From an uncultured Acetatifactor sp. (GTDB lineage Bacteria; Bacillota; Clostridia; Lachnospirales; Lachnospiraceae), in assembly GCA_947589075.1 (NCBI GenBank), contig CANQBS010000001.1:62001-126000 (forward strand): a stretch of DNA of 64,000 nt, read 5' to 3'. Numbering within the stretch: position 1 is the first letter of the stretch; each line of letters opens with the position of its first letter. Shown here piece by piece: positions 17,902 to 26,316 of the stretch. The notes under the pieces were generated by a model. It did no database searches, had not been told where the DNA came from, and saw nothing but the letters and a program-made list of their open reading frames with translations. The translations under genes were made by a program, and so were the position numbers.

Positions 17902-18894
17902 ATGCAGTGCACAGATATAGGAATCGATCTGGGGACAGCCAGCATTCTGGTCTACATCAGAGGAAAAGGTGTTGTACTGAAGGAGCCGTCTGTTGTAGCT
18001 TTTGATAGAGATACGAATAAGATAAAAGCCATCGGTGAGGATGCCCGTCTGATGTTGGGACGTACGCCCGGCAATATTGTGGCGGTCCGCCCCCTGAGAC
18101 AGGGAGTGATCTCTGACTATGTGGTGACGGAGAAGATGATGAAATATTTTATCCAGAAAGCTCTTGGCAAGAGGACCTTCCGGAAGCCCCGCATCGCGGT
18201 GTGCGTACCCAGCGGCGTGACAGAAGTAGAGAAGAAGGCGGTGGAAGACGCTACCTACCAGGCGGGAGCCAGGGAGGTGTCCATCATAGAGGAACCGATT
18301 GCGGCAGCCATCGGAGCCGGCATTGACATTTCCAAGCCCTGCGGCAATATGATCGTGGACATCGGCGGCGGTACTTCTGATATTGCGGTGATTTCTCTGG
18401 GCGGCACAGTGGTCAGCGCTTCCATTAAGATCGCAGGGGATGACTTTGACGAAGCCATCGTCCGCTACATGCGCAAGAAGCACAATCTGCTCATCGGCGA
18501 GAGAACAGCGGAAGACCTGAAGATCAAGATTGGCTCCTGCTATCCGAGACTGGAGCCGGATTATATGGATGTCAGAGGACGCAACCTGGTGACAGGTCTT
18601 CCGAAGACAGTGAAGGTATCCTCTGAGGAGACGGAGGAGGCGTTAAAGGAGACCACGGCTCAGATCGTGGACACCATTCACAGCGTTCTGGAGAAGACGC
18701 CCCCCGAGCTGGCTGCGGATATTGCGGACAGGGGAATCGTCCTGACCGGCGGCGGAAGCCTGTTAAGAGGTCTGGAGGATCTGATCGCCTCCAAGACCGG
18801 TATCAATACGATGACTGCTGAAGATCCCATGACCGCCGTGGCGGTGGGAACCGGTAAATATGTGGAATTCCTCTCCAGTTATCATGAGGAATAA
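17902..18894 (+). CDS. mreB: MreB/Mbl-type rod shape-determining actin homologue
   Basis: MreB-family actin-like ATPase that organises the lateral wall synthesis machinery under the membrane. Phosphate 1 loop IGIDLGTASILVY is at residues 7-19, phosphate 2 DIGGGTSD near 153, the connector/adenosine motif TGGGSLLRGL near 281. Length 330 aa is typical. The ATG has AAAGGGG upstream. It is not next to mreC/mreD, so it may be a second paralogue (Mbl- or MreBH-like); sequence alone does not separate these. A strong terminator follows, so it is probably monocistronic. Confidence 0.92.
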   Translation: MQCTDIGIDLGTASILVYIRGKGVVLKEPSVVAFDRDTNKIKAIGEDARLMLGRTPGNIVAVRPLRQGVISDYVVTEKMMKYFIQKALGKRTFRKPRIAVCVPSGVTEVEKKAVEDATYQAGAREVSIIEEPIAAAIGAGIDISKPCGNMIVDIGGGTSDIAVISLGGTVVSASIKIAGDDFDEAIVRYMRKKHNLLIGERTAEDLKIKIGSCYPRLEPDYMDVRGRNLVTGLPKTVKVSSEETEEALKETTAQIVDTIHSVLEKTPPELAADIADRGIVLTGGGSLLRGLEDLIASKTGINTMTAEDPMTAVAVGTGKYVEFLSSYHEE

Positions 18895-18928
18895 AGCTCG
18901 ATGATCAGAGCAGTATCAGAAGAAGTCC

Positions 18929-18953
18929 GGCTGCTGGCCCCAGCAGCCTTTTT
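18929..18953 (+). terminator. Rho-independent terminator of mreB
   Basis: GGCTGCTG, loop GCCC, CAGCAGCC (perfect 8-bp stem), followed by TTTTT. It lies 34 bases after the mreB stop. An outer ATCAGAA/TTCTGAT pairing may extend it. Confidence 0.88.
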
Positions 18954-19040
18954 CTGATTATATGCCGGATTTGACCTGAATCCCGGGACAATAGGGATAC
19001 CTGAAGAATAGAACCTGATCATGGCTGCGGCGAGGATGAG

Positions 19041-21248
19041 ATGGAAACTGTAAACGGTTATGTGGAGCATATTATTTTTCAGAATAAGGAGAATGGATAT
19101 ACCGTTTTGAATCTGGCAACCGAGGAAGGGGAAATCACCTGCGTCGGAAGCTGCAGGGGGCTGACGGAGGGAGAGACTATCTGCGTACAGGGAGAAAACG
19201 TGGAGCATCCTCTTTATGGCAGCCAGTTTAAAATATCCTCCTATCAGGCCATAGCTCCTTATGACCGCGTCAGTATGGAGCGTTACCTGGGCTCCGGCGC
19301 CGTAAAAGGGGTAGGGGCCGCTCTGGCAGCCAGAATCGTAAAAAAATTTGGGGATGATACTTTTCGCATCATAGAGGAAGAGCCGGAGCGTCTGGCTGAG
19401 ATTAAAGGGATCAGTGAGAAAAAAGCCCGGGAGATCGGTCTGCAGATGGAAGAAAGGAAGGATCTCAGAGAGGCGCTGGTGTACCTTCAGCAGTTCGGCA
19501 TTTCCAATACCCTTGCGGTTCGAATATACGATGCATACGGGATAAGGCTTTATAATATTATGAAAGAAAATCCCTATCAGCTTGCGGAGGATATTTCAGG
19601 CATAGGCTTCAGGACGGCGGATGAAATCGCCGCGAAGATCGGGATCCATACGGATTCGGATTACCGTATCAGAAGCGGGCTGCTCTATGTTTTATCCCAG
19701 GCATCCGGAGAGGGACACTGCTATCTCCCTATGGATCTGCTTCTGGAGCGGGCCGGCGAACTGCTGGGGATCCCCGGGGAAGATATCCGTCCCCAGGCGG
19801 ACAATTTGTGCATGGACCGAAAGCTGGTCATAAAAGGAGATCAGGTGTTTGCCGCTTCCTTTTATTATGCGGAGCTGAATTGCGCCAGAATGCTTCATGA
19901 GCTTGATCTGCCCCTTTCCCAGGAGGGAGAAGAATCTGTCAGAAGGAAACTGGAGGGGCTCGCCGCCGGCCTGCGCATCGAACTGGATGAACTGCAGCTG
20001 GAGGCGGTGCTGGAGGCGGTAAAAAGAGGCGTATTTATCCTTTCCGGAGGACCCGGGACCGGCAAAACCACCACTATCAATATGATGCTCCGCTACTTTG
20101 AGGCGGAAGGGCTGGACATTTTTCTGGCGGCTCCTACGGGCAGGGCGGCTAAAAGAATGACGGAGGCCACAGGGTATGAGGCCAGGACGATCCACCGGAT
20201 GCTTGAATTAAACGGCGATCTGTCGGACCGGAATGCCCGCAGCGCCCGGTTTGAGCGGAATGAAGAGAATCCCCTGGAGACGGATGTGATCATTATTGAT
20301 GAGATGTCCATGGTGGATCTGCCCCTTTTTCAGTCTCTTCTGCGGGCTGTGGTGCCGGGGACCAGGCTGATACTGGTAGGGGACGTGGATCAGCTTCCCA
20401 GTGTCGGACCGGGACAGGTGCTTCGGGACCTGATGGAAAGCAAAGCCTTCCCCATGCTGGTCCTGCACAGGATCTTCCGGCAGGCCAAGGGAAGCGACAT
20501 CGTCGTCAATGCTCACCGCATCAACAATGGGGAGCAGATCGCCCTGGACAATAAAAGCCGGGATTTTTTCCTTTTGGAGCGTTCTAATGTGAATGTGATC
20601 TATAAGCATATGATTCAGCTGATCCAGGATATGCTTCCCAAATACGTCAAGGCTTCCCCTTATGACATTCAGGTACTCACTCCCATGCGCAAAGGGCCGT
20701 TGGGGGCGGAAACGCTGAACGAGATCCTGCAGAGGTATCTGAATCCTCCCGGCTCCTCCCGCAGGGAACACCTGTCAGGGAATACCATATTTCGGGAAGG
20801 CGATAAAGTCATGCAGGTAAAAAATGATTATCAGCTGGAGTGGGAGGTGTTAAGCCGGTATGGGATCCCTGTAGAGAAGGGAGCGGGGGTCTTTAACGGG
20901 GATATGGGAAAGATCCTGGAGATCGATGAGGATCTGGCTCAGATGGTGGTGGAATTCGACGAAATGCGGCGTGTAACTTATCCTTTCAGTCTGTTGGATG
21001 AGCTGGAGCTGTCCTATGCGGTTACGATCCATAAGTCCCAGGGCAGCGAATATCCCGCGGTCATCATGCCCCTGCTGGGGGGACCTAAAATGCTGTTTAA
21101 CAGGAATCTCCTGTATACGGGGGTTACAAGGGCGAAGAGCTGTGTTACCATTCTCGGCAGCAGCGCCGTGGTCCGCGGCATGATCGACAATGTGAGTGAG
21201 AACAAAAGATATACCGCTCTCAGAGAACGTATCATGGAGCTTACTTAA
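19041..21248 (+). CDS. recD2: RecD2-type ATP-dependent 5'-3' DNA helicase
   Basis: This is a superfamily 1B helicase of the RecD2 (RecD-like, without RecBC) class. It has an N-terminal OB-like part and helix-hairpin-helix region (YLGSGAVKGVGAALAARIV, IKGISEKKAREIG), Walker A GGPGTGKTT near residue 336, Walker B IIIDEMSMVD near 417, GDVDQLPSVGPGQ near 450, and the C-terminal UvrD-like motif VTIHKSQGSEYP near 660. At 735 aa it is normal for the family, which acts in replication fork and mismatch repair processes. The ATG has GAGGATGAG upstream. It follows the mreB terminator by 87 bases and is followed by comF, as in other Clostridia. Confidence 0.95.
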   Translation: METVNGYVEHIIFQNKENGYTVLNLATEEGEITCVGSCRGLTEGETICVQGENVEHPLYGSQFKISSYQAIAPYDRVSMERYLGSGAVKGVGAALAARIVKKFGDDTFRIIEEEPERLAEIKGISEKKAREIGLQMEERKDLREALVYLQQFGISNTLAVRIYDAYGIRLYNIMKENPYQLAEDISGIGFRTADEIAAKIGIHTDSDYRIRSGLLYVLSQASGEGHCYLPMDLLLERAGELLGIPGEDIRPQADNLCMDRKLVIKGDQVFAASFYYAELNCARMLHELDLPLSQEGEESVRRKLEGLAAGLRIELDELQLEAVLEAVKRGVFILSGGPGTGKTTTINMMLRYFEAEGLDIFLAAPTGRAAKRMTEATGYEARTIHRMLELNGDLSDRNARSARFERNEENPLETDVIIIDEMSMVDLPLFQSLLRAVVPGTRLILVGDVDQLPSVGPGQVLRDLMESKAFPMLVLHRIFRQAKGSDIVVNAHRINNGEQIALDNKSRDFFLLERSNVNVIYKHMIQLIQDMLPKYVKASPYDIQVLTPMRKGPLGAETLNEILQRYLNPPGSSRREHLSGNTIFREGDKVMQVKNDYQLEWEVLSRYGIPVEKGAGVFNGDMGKILEIDEDLAQMVVEFDEMRRVTYPFSLLDELELSYAVTIHKSQGSEYPAVIMPLLGGPKMLFNRNLLYTGVTRAKSCVTILGSSAVVRGMIDNVSENKRYTALRERIMELT

Positions 21249-21250
21249 AA

Positions 21251-21286
21251 TAGTACCAGTTCAGGCGGCTGGCTGAACTGGTACTA
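21251..21286. repeat. Perfect 14-bp inverted repeat between recD2 and comF
   Basis: TAGTACCAGTTCAG and CTGAACTGGTACTA form a perfect 14-bp stem with an 8-base loop. It starts three bases after the recD2 stop codon. On the plus strand it is followed by AAGTATC and not by a T run, so it is not a classical terminator for recD2; on the minus strand TTTTAAG follows. It may be an RNA processing or stability hairpin, or a small repeat element. Confidence 0.8.
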
Positions 21287-21321
21287 AAGTATCGGAGAAG
21301 GTCTGCGGAAAGGCAGGCAAA

Positions 21322-22065
21322 ATGAATTTGAAAAAAATGGCCCGCTGGGCAGCAGGCGCAGCGGTTCAGTTCCTTTATCCCTTGAGATGTCCGGTGTGCG
21401 ACGAGATCGTTACGCCCTACGGGGAAAAGATCTGTCTGGATTGTCTGAAAAAGCTGCGGTATATTTCCCAGCCCCGGTGCCTTCGCTGCGGAAAGCATTT
21501 ACAGGAAGATGAAAGGGAATATTGTCTGGACTGCGGCAAGAAGGAGCATTTCTTTAAAAGAGGACGCGCCCTGTATGAGTATGAAAGCATTGCCCCGGCC
21601 ATTTATCGTTTTAAATATGGGAACAGAAGGGAATATGCAGATTTTTTTGGAGAAGAGATAGGAAGATATCTTGGAGGCTTTCTTGCGGGTGTCCATCCGG
21701 ACGGCCTGATCCCGGTGCCGCTTCATCCGAAGAGACAGCGAAAGAGGGGGTATAATCAGGCGGAGCTTTTGGCCCGGGCCGTCAGCCGTTACACGGGGAT
21801 CCCGGTTTATGACCGGATGGTGGCGCGGGTGAGAAATACGACGCCCCTGAAACGATTAAATCCGCAGGAAAGACAAAATAATTTGAAAAAGGCTTTTCAT
21901 ATTGTTGGAAATGATGTAAAATTAAAAGAGAAAGTCCGCTCGGCAGTAATAGTGGACGACATTTATACTACAGGCAGTACGGTTGACGAAATCGCCCGCA
22001 TACTGCAGGAGGCCGGCGTGAGAGAGGTTTATTTTGTGGCGCTGGCCAGCGGAAAGGGATTGTAA
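21322..22065 (+). CDS. comF: ComF family phosphoribosyltransferase-like protein
   Basis: ComF is a cytoplasmic protein needed for DNA uptake in competent bacteria and often linked to RecD2 or helicases. The N-terminus has a four-cysteine zinc ribbon pattern repeated (CPVC near 23, CLDC, CLRCGK, CLDCGK). The C-terminus has the PRPP-binding loop VIVDDIYTTGST near residue 209. At 247 aa it is the usual size. It lies 73 bases after recD2, separated by the inverted repeat, and is followed closely by an unknown membrane protein gene. Confidence 0.92.
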   Translation: MNLKKMARWAAGAAVQFLYPLRCPVCDEIVTPYGEKICLDCLKKLRYISQPRCLRCGKHLQEDEREYCLDCGKKEHFFKRGRALYEYESIAPAIYRFKYGNRREYADFFGEEIGRYLGGFLAGVHPDGLIPVPLHPKRQRKRGYNQAELLARAVSRYTGIPVYDRMVARVRNTTPLKRLNPQERQNNLKKAFHIVGNDVKLKEKVRSAVIVDDIYTTGSTVDEIARILQEAGVREVYFVALASGKGL

Positions 22066-22078
22066 CGGGAGGGCTGCA

Positions 22079-22474
22079 ATGCTGAATGAGGAGAGAGTCA
22101 TCCTGATGACGAAAATGGAAGTTTACGAAGAGAATGAAGGGAAAAGGAATGTGCAGATCGGAAATTATTTCCGGGGCGATTATATCAGCCTGCATATTCT
22201 CCGCTCTGTAATCAGCGGGACCATCGCCTTTGGGATCTTGTTTGCCCTGTATCTGTTTTATGATTTTGAGGTGTTCATGGAGAACATTTATGAGATAGAT
22301 CTGATGGATTTCGTCAGAAGGGTTTTGATCGCATACGGAGGGATGATCGTTATATATGGGCTTATTTCGTATATGGTATATTCCTATCGTTACTCCAAGG
22401 CGAAGAAAAGTCTGAAAAAATATTATGCCAATCTGAAAAAGCTGAATTCACTGTATAACAATGAACAGCAGTGA
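22079..22474 (+). CDS. Small membrane protein of unknown function
   Basis: Not recognised as a named family. The ORF track start (22034) lies inside comF. The ATG at 22079 has GGGAGGG upstream and gives 131 aa; an ATG at 22106 is also possible. A charged N-terminus (about 35 residues) precedes two hydrophobic segments, SVISGTIAFGILFALYLFY and VLIAYGGMIVIYGLISYMVY, then a Lys/Tyr-rich cytoplasmic-type tail ending KKLNSLYNNEQQ. It lies between comF (13 bases) and another unknown membrane protein (21 bases), upstream of cdaA, so it may be cotranscribed with these. Confidence 0.75.
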   Translation: MLNEERVILMTKMEVYEENEGKRNVQIGNYFRGDYISLHILRSVISGTIAFGILFALYLFYDFEVFMENIYEIDLMDFVRRVLIAYGGMIVIYGLISYMVYSYRYSKAKKSLKKYYANLKKLNSLYNNEQQ

Positions 22475-22495
22475 TTTGCTGAAAGGATATGAGGA

Positions 22496-23686
22496 ATGAG
22501 CGCTTTACTGGAATTCAAGGAAAAATTAAAGGTAATTTATGGCAGGTACGATACGTATATCATTTCGATCCTGAAATTTTTACTGACGTTTCTGGCCCTC
22601 AATGTGATCAACGGCAATTTGGGATATATGAAGCAGCTGGATAATCTGGCCATTGTGCTGATCGTATCTTTGCTGTGTTCCTTCCTGCCCAACGGATGCA
22701 TCATCTTTTTCGCTGCCCTGTTCAGCCTGCTCCACATGTATGAGTTATCTATGGAAGTCGCTCTGGTGGGGTTGTGCCTGTACCTGGTGATGGCCCTTTT
22801 ATATTTCAGGTTCAGTCCCAAAGATTCTATCGTGGTGCTGCTGACGCCTCTGCTTTGTGCCGCAAATATCCCATATGTGATGCCTGTTGCCATGGGTCTT
22901 CTCGGCACCCCTGCATCGGCTGTTTCTGTGGGCTGCGGGATCGTGGTCTACAATTATCTTTCCAATGTGGCTGCCAATGCCCAGGTGATCAGCGCCATGG
23001 AGGCAGAGGAAGCGGTGGCGAAGCTGAAGCTGGTGCTGGATGCTTTGATCCATAACAACGGGATGATCGTAATGATCGCTGCGTTTGCGGTAACGATTAT
23101 TGTTGTTTATCTGATCCGGAGACTGTCCGTTGCATATGCCTGGACCATTGCCATCATTACGGGCTGCATTGTAGATCTGCTCGTCCTGCTGGTGGGGGAT
23201 CTGAAGTTTGATACGAAACTTTCGCTGGTGGGCGCGGTTTTGGGAACGATCCTTGCGGCGGCGGTTGCCAAGGTGATCGAATTCTTCCGATTCTGTGTCG
23301 ATTATAACAGGGCGGAAAAAGTGCAGTTTGAGGATGATGAATATTATTATTATGTCAAGGCGATCCCGAAGATGACGGTAGCGGCGCAGTCCAAAACTGT
23401 AAAGAAGATTAATATGCAGAGGAAGAGCGTTACCATAAACAGCAGTGTGATGGATGAAGAGAGATTAGAAGATATCATGGAGGATGTCCTGGAAGAGGAT
23501 ATGGAACCAGAGGAATATTCTGAGGGGCAGCCTTATGCAGAGGATGAAATGTATCCTGAGGACCAGGAGGAGTACGCGGACGGCCAGGAATATGCGGAGG
23601 AGGATAATTACACAGAGGAAACATATACGGAAGATGAACCGTATGCGGAGAATGAAAGGGGAAGAAGCCGGAAAGGCAGAAAATGA
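22496..23686 (+). CDS. Multi-spanning membrane protein with acidic tyrosine-rich tail, unknown function
   Basis: Not recognised. 396 aa. About eight hydrophobic segments fill residues 20-280 (for example ILKFLLTFLALNVI, LAIVLIVSLLCSFLP, MIAAFAVTIIVVYLI, LSLVGAVLGTILAAAVA). The last 70-80 residues are soluble and strongly acidic, with repeated Tyr-Ala-Glu-Asp-like units (YAEDEMYPED, EYAEEDNYTEE, PYAENE), ending in a basic RSRKGRK. It lies 82 bases before cdaA. Conserved neighbourhood with cdaA/cdaR would suggest a link to envelope homeostasis, but that is inference. Confidence 0.75.
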   Translation: MSALLEFKEKLKVIYGRYDTYIISILKFLLTFLALNVINGNLGYMKQLDNLAIVLIVSLLCSFLPNGCIIFFAALFSLLHMYELSMEVALVGLCLYLVMALLYFRFSPKDSIVVLLTPLLCAANIPYVMPVAMGLLGTPASAVSVGCGIVVYNYLSNVAANAQVISAMEAEEAVAKLKLVLDALIHNNGMIVMIAAFAVTIIVVYLIRRLSVAYAWTIAIITGCIVDLLVLLVGDLKFDTKLSLVGAVLGTILAAAVAKVIEFFRFCVDYNRAEKVQFEDDEYYYYVKAIPKMTVAAQSKTVKKINMQRKSVTINSSVMDEERLEDIMEDVLEEDMEPEEYSEGQPYAEDEMYPEDQEEYADGQEYAEEDNYTEETYTEDEPYAENERGRSRKGRK

Positions 23687-23768
23687 TCACAGGGATCTGC
23701 AGGGAATCCAGCAGGATCTTTCAGAACACTGACAGTATGGCTTGATTATGGGATAGAAGGAAAACGGT

Positions 23769-24641
23769 ATGAATATTCGGCTAGAGACGTTCAGAGATAT
23801 GCTGTCTTACATGAACATATATGATGTGATAGAAATTTTTATCATAGCCTTTGTGCTGTACCATTTGTTTTGCTGGATCAAAACCAGTCATGCATGGTAT
23901 CTGCTTAAGGGTGTGATCGTCATTACTGTTTTTCTCCTGATCGCAAATATTTTTGAAATGGAGACCATTTTATGGGTAGCCTCCAATGTAATGGGATTTG
24001 CGGTAACAGCGATCATTGTGGTATTACAGCCGGAACTGCGCAGGGCTTTAGAGGAGCTTGGAAAGAAAAATGTGATCTATTCTTTTTTACCCACGGATTC
24101 CAGAAGAAAAGAGGAGGATTTTTCAGAAAAAACTGTAAATGAAATCGCCCGGGCATGCGTGGAGATGAGCAAAGTGAAGACGGGTGCGCTGATCGTGATC
24201 CGTGTGGACGATTCCCTGGAGGAATATGAACGCACCGGCATTGATGTAGACGGCATTGTAACCAGCCAGCTGCTGATCAATATTTTTGAAAAAAATACGC
24301 CGCTTCACGATGGAGCCGTTATTGTTGACGGGAACAGGATCACGTCGGCCACCTGTTATCTGCCGTTGTCCAATAATATGGATCTCGGTAAGGAACTTGG
24401 CACCAGACACCGTGCTGGGATCGGTATTTCGGAGGTGACGGATTCCCTGACGGTAATCGTATCTGAAGAAACAGGAAATATCAGCATTGCCCGGAACGGT
24501 GAGCTGGAAGGCGCCGTAGAGGTAGAGCAGCTGAAGGAAAGAATGAGACAGATCCGGAAAAACGATTCCGAGGAAAAGAGTCGCAGGATTTGGAAGCGGA
24601 GAGGAAAGGGCAAGACAAAAAATGAGGAAAAAGCTTTTTAA
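23769..24641 (+). CDS. cdaA: Diadenylate cyclase CdaA (c-di-AMP synthase)
   Basis: CdaA makes cyclic di-AMP from two ATP at the membrane, a second messenger for osmolyte and wall homeostasis. The N-terminus has about three membrane segments (IIAFVLYHLFCWI, GVIVITVFLLIANIF, SNVMGFAVTAIIVVL), followed by the DisA_N catalytic domain with the DGA motif (LHDGAVIVDG, near residue 180) and the RHR motif (GTRHRAGIGIS, near 212). 290 aa. The 3' end overlaps cdaR by 20 bases, the classic cdaA-cdaR arrangement. Confidence 0.97.
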   Translation: MNIRLETFRDMLSYMNIYDVIEIFIIAFVLYHLFCWIKTSHAWYLLKGVIVITVFLLIANIFEMETILWVASNVMGFAVTAIIVVLQPELRRALEELGKKNVIYSFLPTDSRRKEEDFSEKTVNEIARACVEMSKVKTGALIVIRVDDSLEEYERTGIDVDGIVTSQLLINIFEKNTPLHDGAVIVDGNRITSATCYLPLSNNMDLGKELGTRHRAGIGISEVTDSLTVIVSEETGNISIARNGELEGAVEVEQLKERMRQIRKNDSEEKSRRIWKRRGKGKTKNEEKAF

Positions 24642-25929
24642 TAACTGGGGCCTTAAGCTGGCTGCTCTTTTTGTCGCTTTTGGCTTATGGTATGTTTGGG
24701 CATATTCGGAGGATCCTCTTGGAGAATCGACCTTTACCAATATCCAGGTACAGTTCCTGAATGAGGACCTGCTGCAGGAGCGGAATCTGGTGAGCGAAGT
24801 CCTGGAAGGAACGGACGTGGTGCGCCGCGTGACTGTGAAGGGACGAAGGAAAACCCTTGATGAAATGCTGGATCTTGGCGCCACTGTCATTGCTACGGCT
24901 GACTTCGCTAAAATGAATGAGGAAGATCATACCATTCCCATTGTATTCAGCGTTCCATCCAGATTCTCCGGACCTGAGATCGAGATCTCCCAGACAGAAG
25001 GAAGTCCTGTGGTAAAGCTGCTGGTGGAGGAATTGAAGAGTAAAAATATCAGTGTAGAGGCCTGGACTACGGGAATGGTTAAAGAAGGCTATCAGATCGT
25101 GGAGGCGGTAACGGATGTAAATATGATCACGATCTCCGGCGGGACCAGTAAGGTGGATCAGGTATACTGCGCCGCGGTACAGCAGGATGTGTCGGGAGCA
25201 AATCGAGATATCTTTTCTTCAGGAGGAATCCTGCTCTTTGATAAGGATAAGAACAGGCTGGATGAAAACAGTCTGCAGAGAAGCCTGTTCACTACAAGGA
25301 TTACCGTCAGGATCAATCCTACGAAGGAAGTGCCGATTATCTATGAACCCTTTGGGGAACCGGCAGAAGGCTATCTTGCCACCGGAGAGATAGAGGGAAG
25401 CCTGCAGAGCGTCAAAGTGGTAGGCAGCAGCGCCCTGCTGAATAATCTGGAGAACATTGTGGTCGGAGGCGCCAGAAGCCCGGTAGACATCTCCGAGGTC
25501 ACGGAGAACAGGACGGAAGACTTTAATATTAAGGATTATCTTCCTTCCGGTGTAGCGTTAGCTGAAGGGGAAGGAGACGGCAGCGCCAGTGTTACCGTAT
25601 ATGTAGAGCCCGTCCTTGAAAGAATATACAGGATACCTGCTGACAATATTCAGGTAGAAAATATCCCGGATACTGTGATAATGGAGCAGCCGGAGGAAGG
25701 CAGAACGTATGAACTGACGCTGAGAGGGCTGAAACGGTATCTGGATCAGGTAATGGCAGATCAGCTTCACGGGACCATAGACATTGCGCAGTGGATGGAG
25801 CAGATGGAGATGGAAGAGATCGCTCCGGCTGTATATTCCTGTCCTGTTTCTTTTGAGATTCCCGAGGGCGTTGAACAGGTAGGCACGGTGAGGGCTGAAA
25901 TAGGATTTATACAGAATGAAGAAGAGTAA
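24622..25929 (+). CDS. cdaR: YbbR-domain regulator of CdaA
   Basis: CdaR is a membrane-anchored extracytoplasmic protein that modulates CdaA. It has a single N-terminal membrane segment (LKLAALFVAFGLWYVWAYS, about residues 8-26) followed by several YbbR repeats (for example SVEAWTTGMVKEGYQIVEAV, VPIIYEPFGEPAEGY). 435 aa. It overlaps cdaA by 20 bases. In B. subtilis glmM follows; here glmM is absent and an HPr gene comes 33 bases later. Confidence 0.93.
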   Translation: MRKKLFNNWGLKLAALFVAFGLWYVWAYSEDPLGESTFTNIQVQFLNEDLLQERNLVSEVLEGTDVVRRVTVKGRRKTLDEMLDLGATVIATADFAKMNEEDHTIPIVFSVPSRFSGPEIEISQTEGSPVVKLLVEELKSKNISVEAWTTGMVKEGYQIVEAVTDVNMITISGGTSKVDQVYCAAVQQDVSGANRDIFSSGGILLFDKDKNRLDENSLQRSLFTTRITVRINPTKEVPIIYEPFGEPAEGYLATGEIEGSLQSVKVVGSSALLNNLENIVVGGARSPVDISEVTENRTEDFNIKDYLPSGVALAEGEGDGSASVTVYVEPVLERIYRIPADNIQVENIPDTVIMEQPEEGRTYELTLRGLKRYLDQVMADQLHGTIDIAQWMEQMEMEEIAPAVYSCPVSFEIPEGVEQVGTVRAEIGFIQNEEE

Positions 25930-25962
25930 GGAATAATAGAATGATTCAGGAGGGATGGTTTT

Positions 25963-26226
25963 ATGGTCAGTCAAAAAGTAGTGATCAAAAATCCTACCGG
26001 GCTTCATTTGAGGCCGGCAGGTATCTTATGTAAAGAGGCAATGCAGTTCAAGTCCCTGATCACATTTCAGTTCAGAGGCAATACGGCAAATGCGAAGAGT
26101 GTGCTCAGTGTTCTGGGCGCCTGTGTAAAATGCGGGGATGAGATCGAATTCTTCTGTCAGGGAGAAGATGAGCAAGACGCCCTGAAAGCTCTGGTCGCAG
26201 CAGTGGATGGGGGACTGGGGGAATGA
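25963..26226 (+). CDS. ptsH: HPr family phosphocarrier protein
   Basis: HPr carries phosphate from enzyme I to the PTS sugar permeases and, when phosphorylated on Ser46, acts with CcpA in catabolite repression in Firmicutes. His15 lies in the active-site motif GLHLRPAG and Ser46 in NAKSVLSVLG, both at the canonical positions, so both phosphorylation modes look possible. 87 aa, the normal size. The gene has GGAGGG before the ATG, follows cdaR by 33 bases and is closed by a strong terminator. The genome may hold another HPr gene beside ptsI, so this could be a Crh-like or secondary copy, but the His is present. Confidence 0.93.
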   Translation: MVSQKVVIKNPTGLHLRPAGILCKEAMQFKSLITFQFRGNTANAKSVLSVLGACVKCGDEIEFFCQGEDEQDALKALVAAVDGGLGE

Positions 26227-26235
26227 GGAAAATTT

Positions 26236-26279
26236 AAAACTGCCGACAGAGAGATCAATTTTCTCTGTCGGCAGTTTTT
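26236..26279. terminator. Strong bidirectional terminator between HPr gene and DUF3048 gene
   Basis: A perfect 17-bp stem (AAAACTGCCGACAGAGA and its complement) with a 9-base loop, followed by TTTTT on the plus strand. The A-run at the left arm gives a T-run on the minus strand, so it can serve both convergent genes. Confidence 0.93.
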
Positions 26280-26316
26280 CAGTGCAGCGCCTGGCTGCTT
26301 CTGATCTCAGAGTTGT

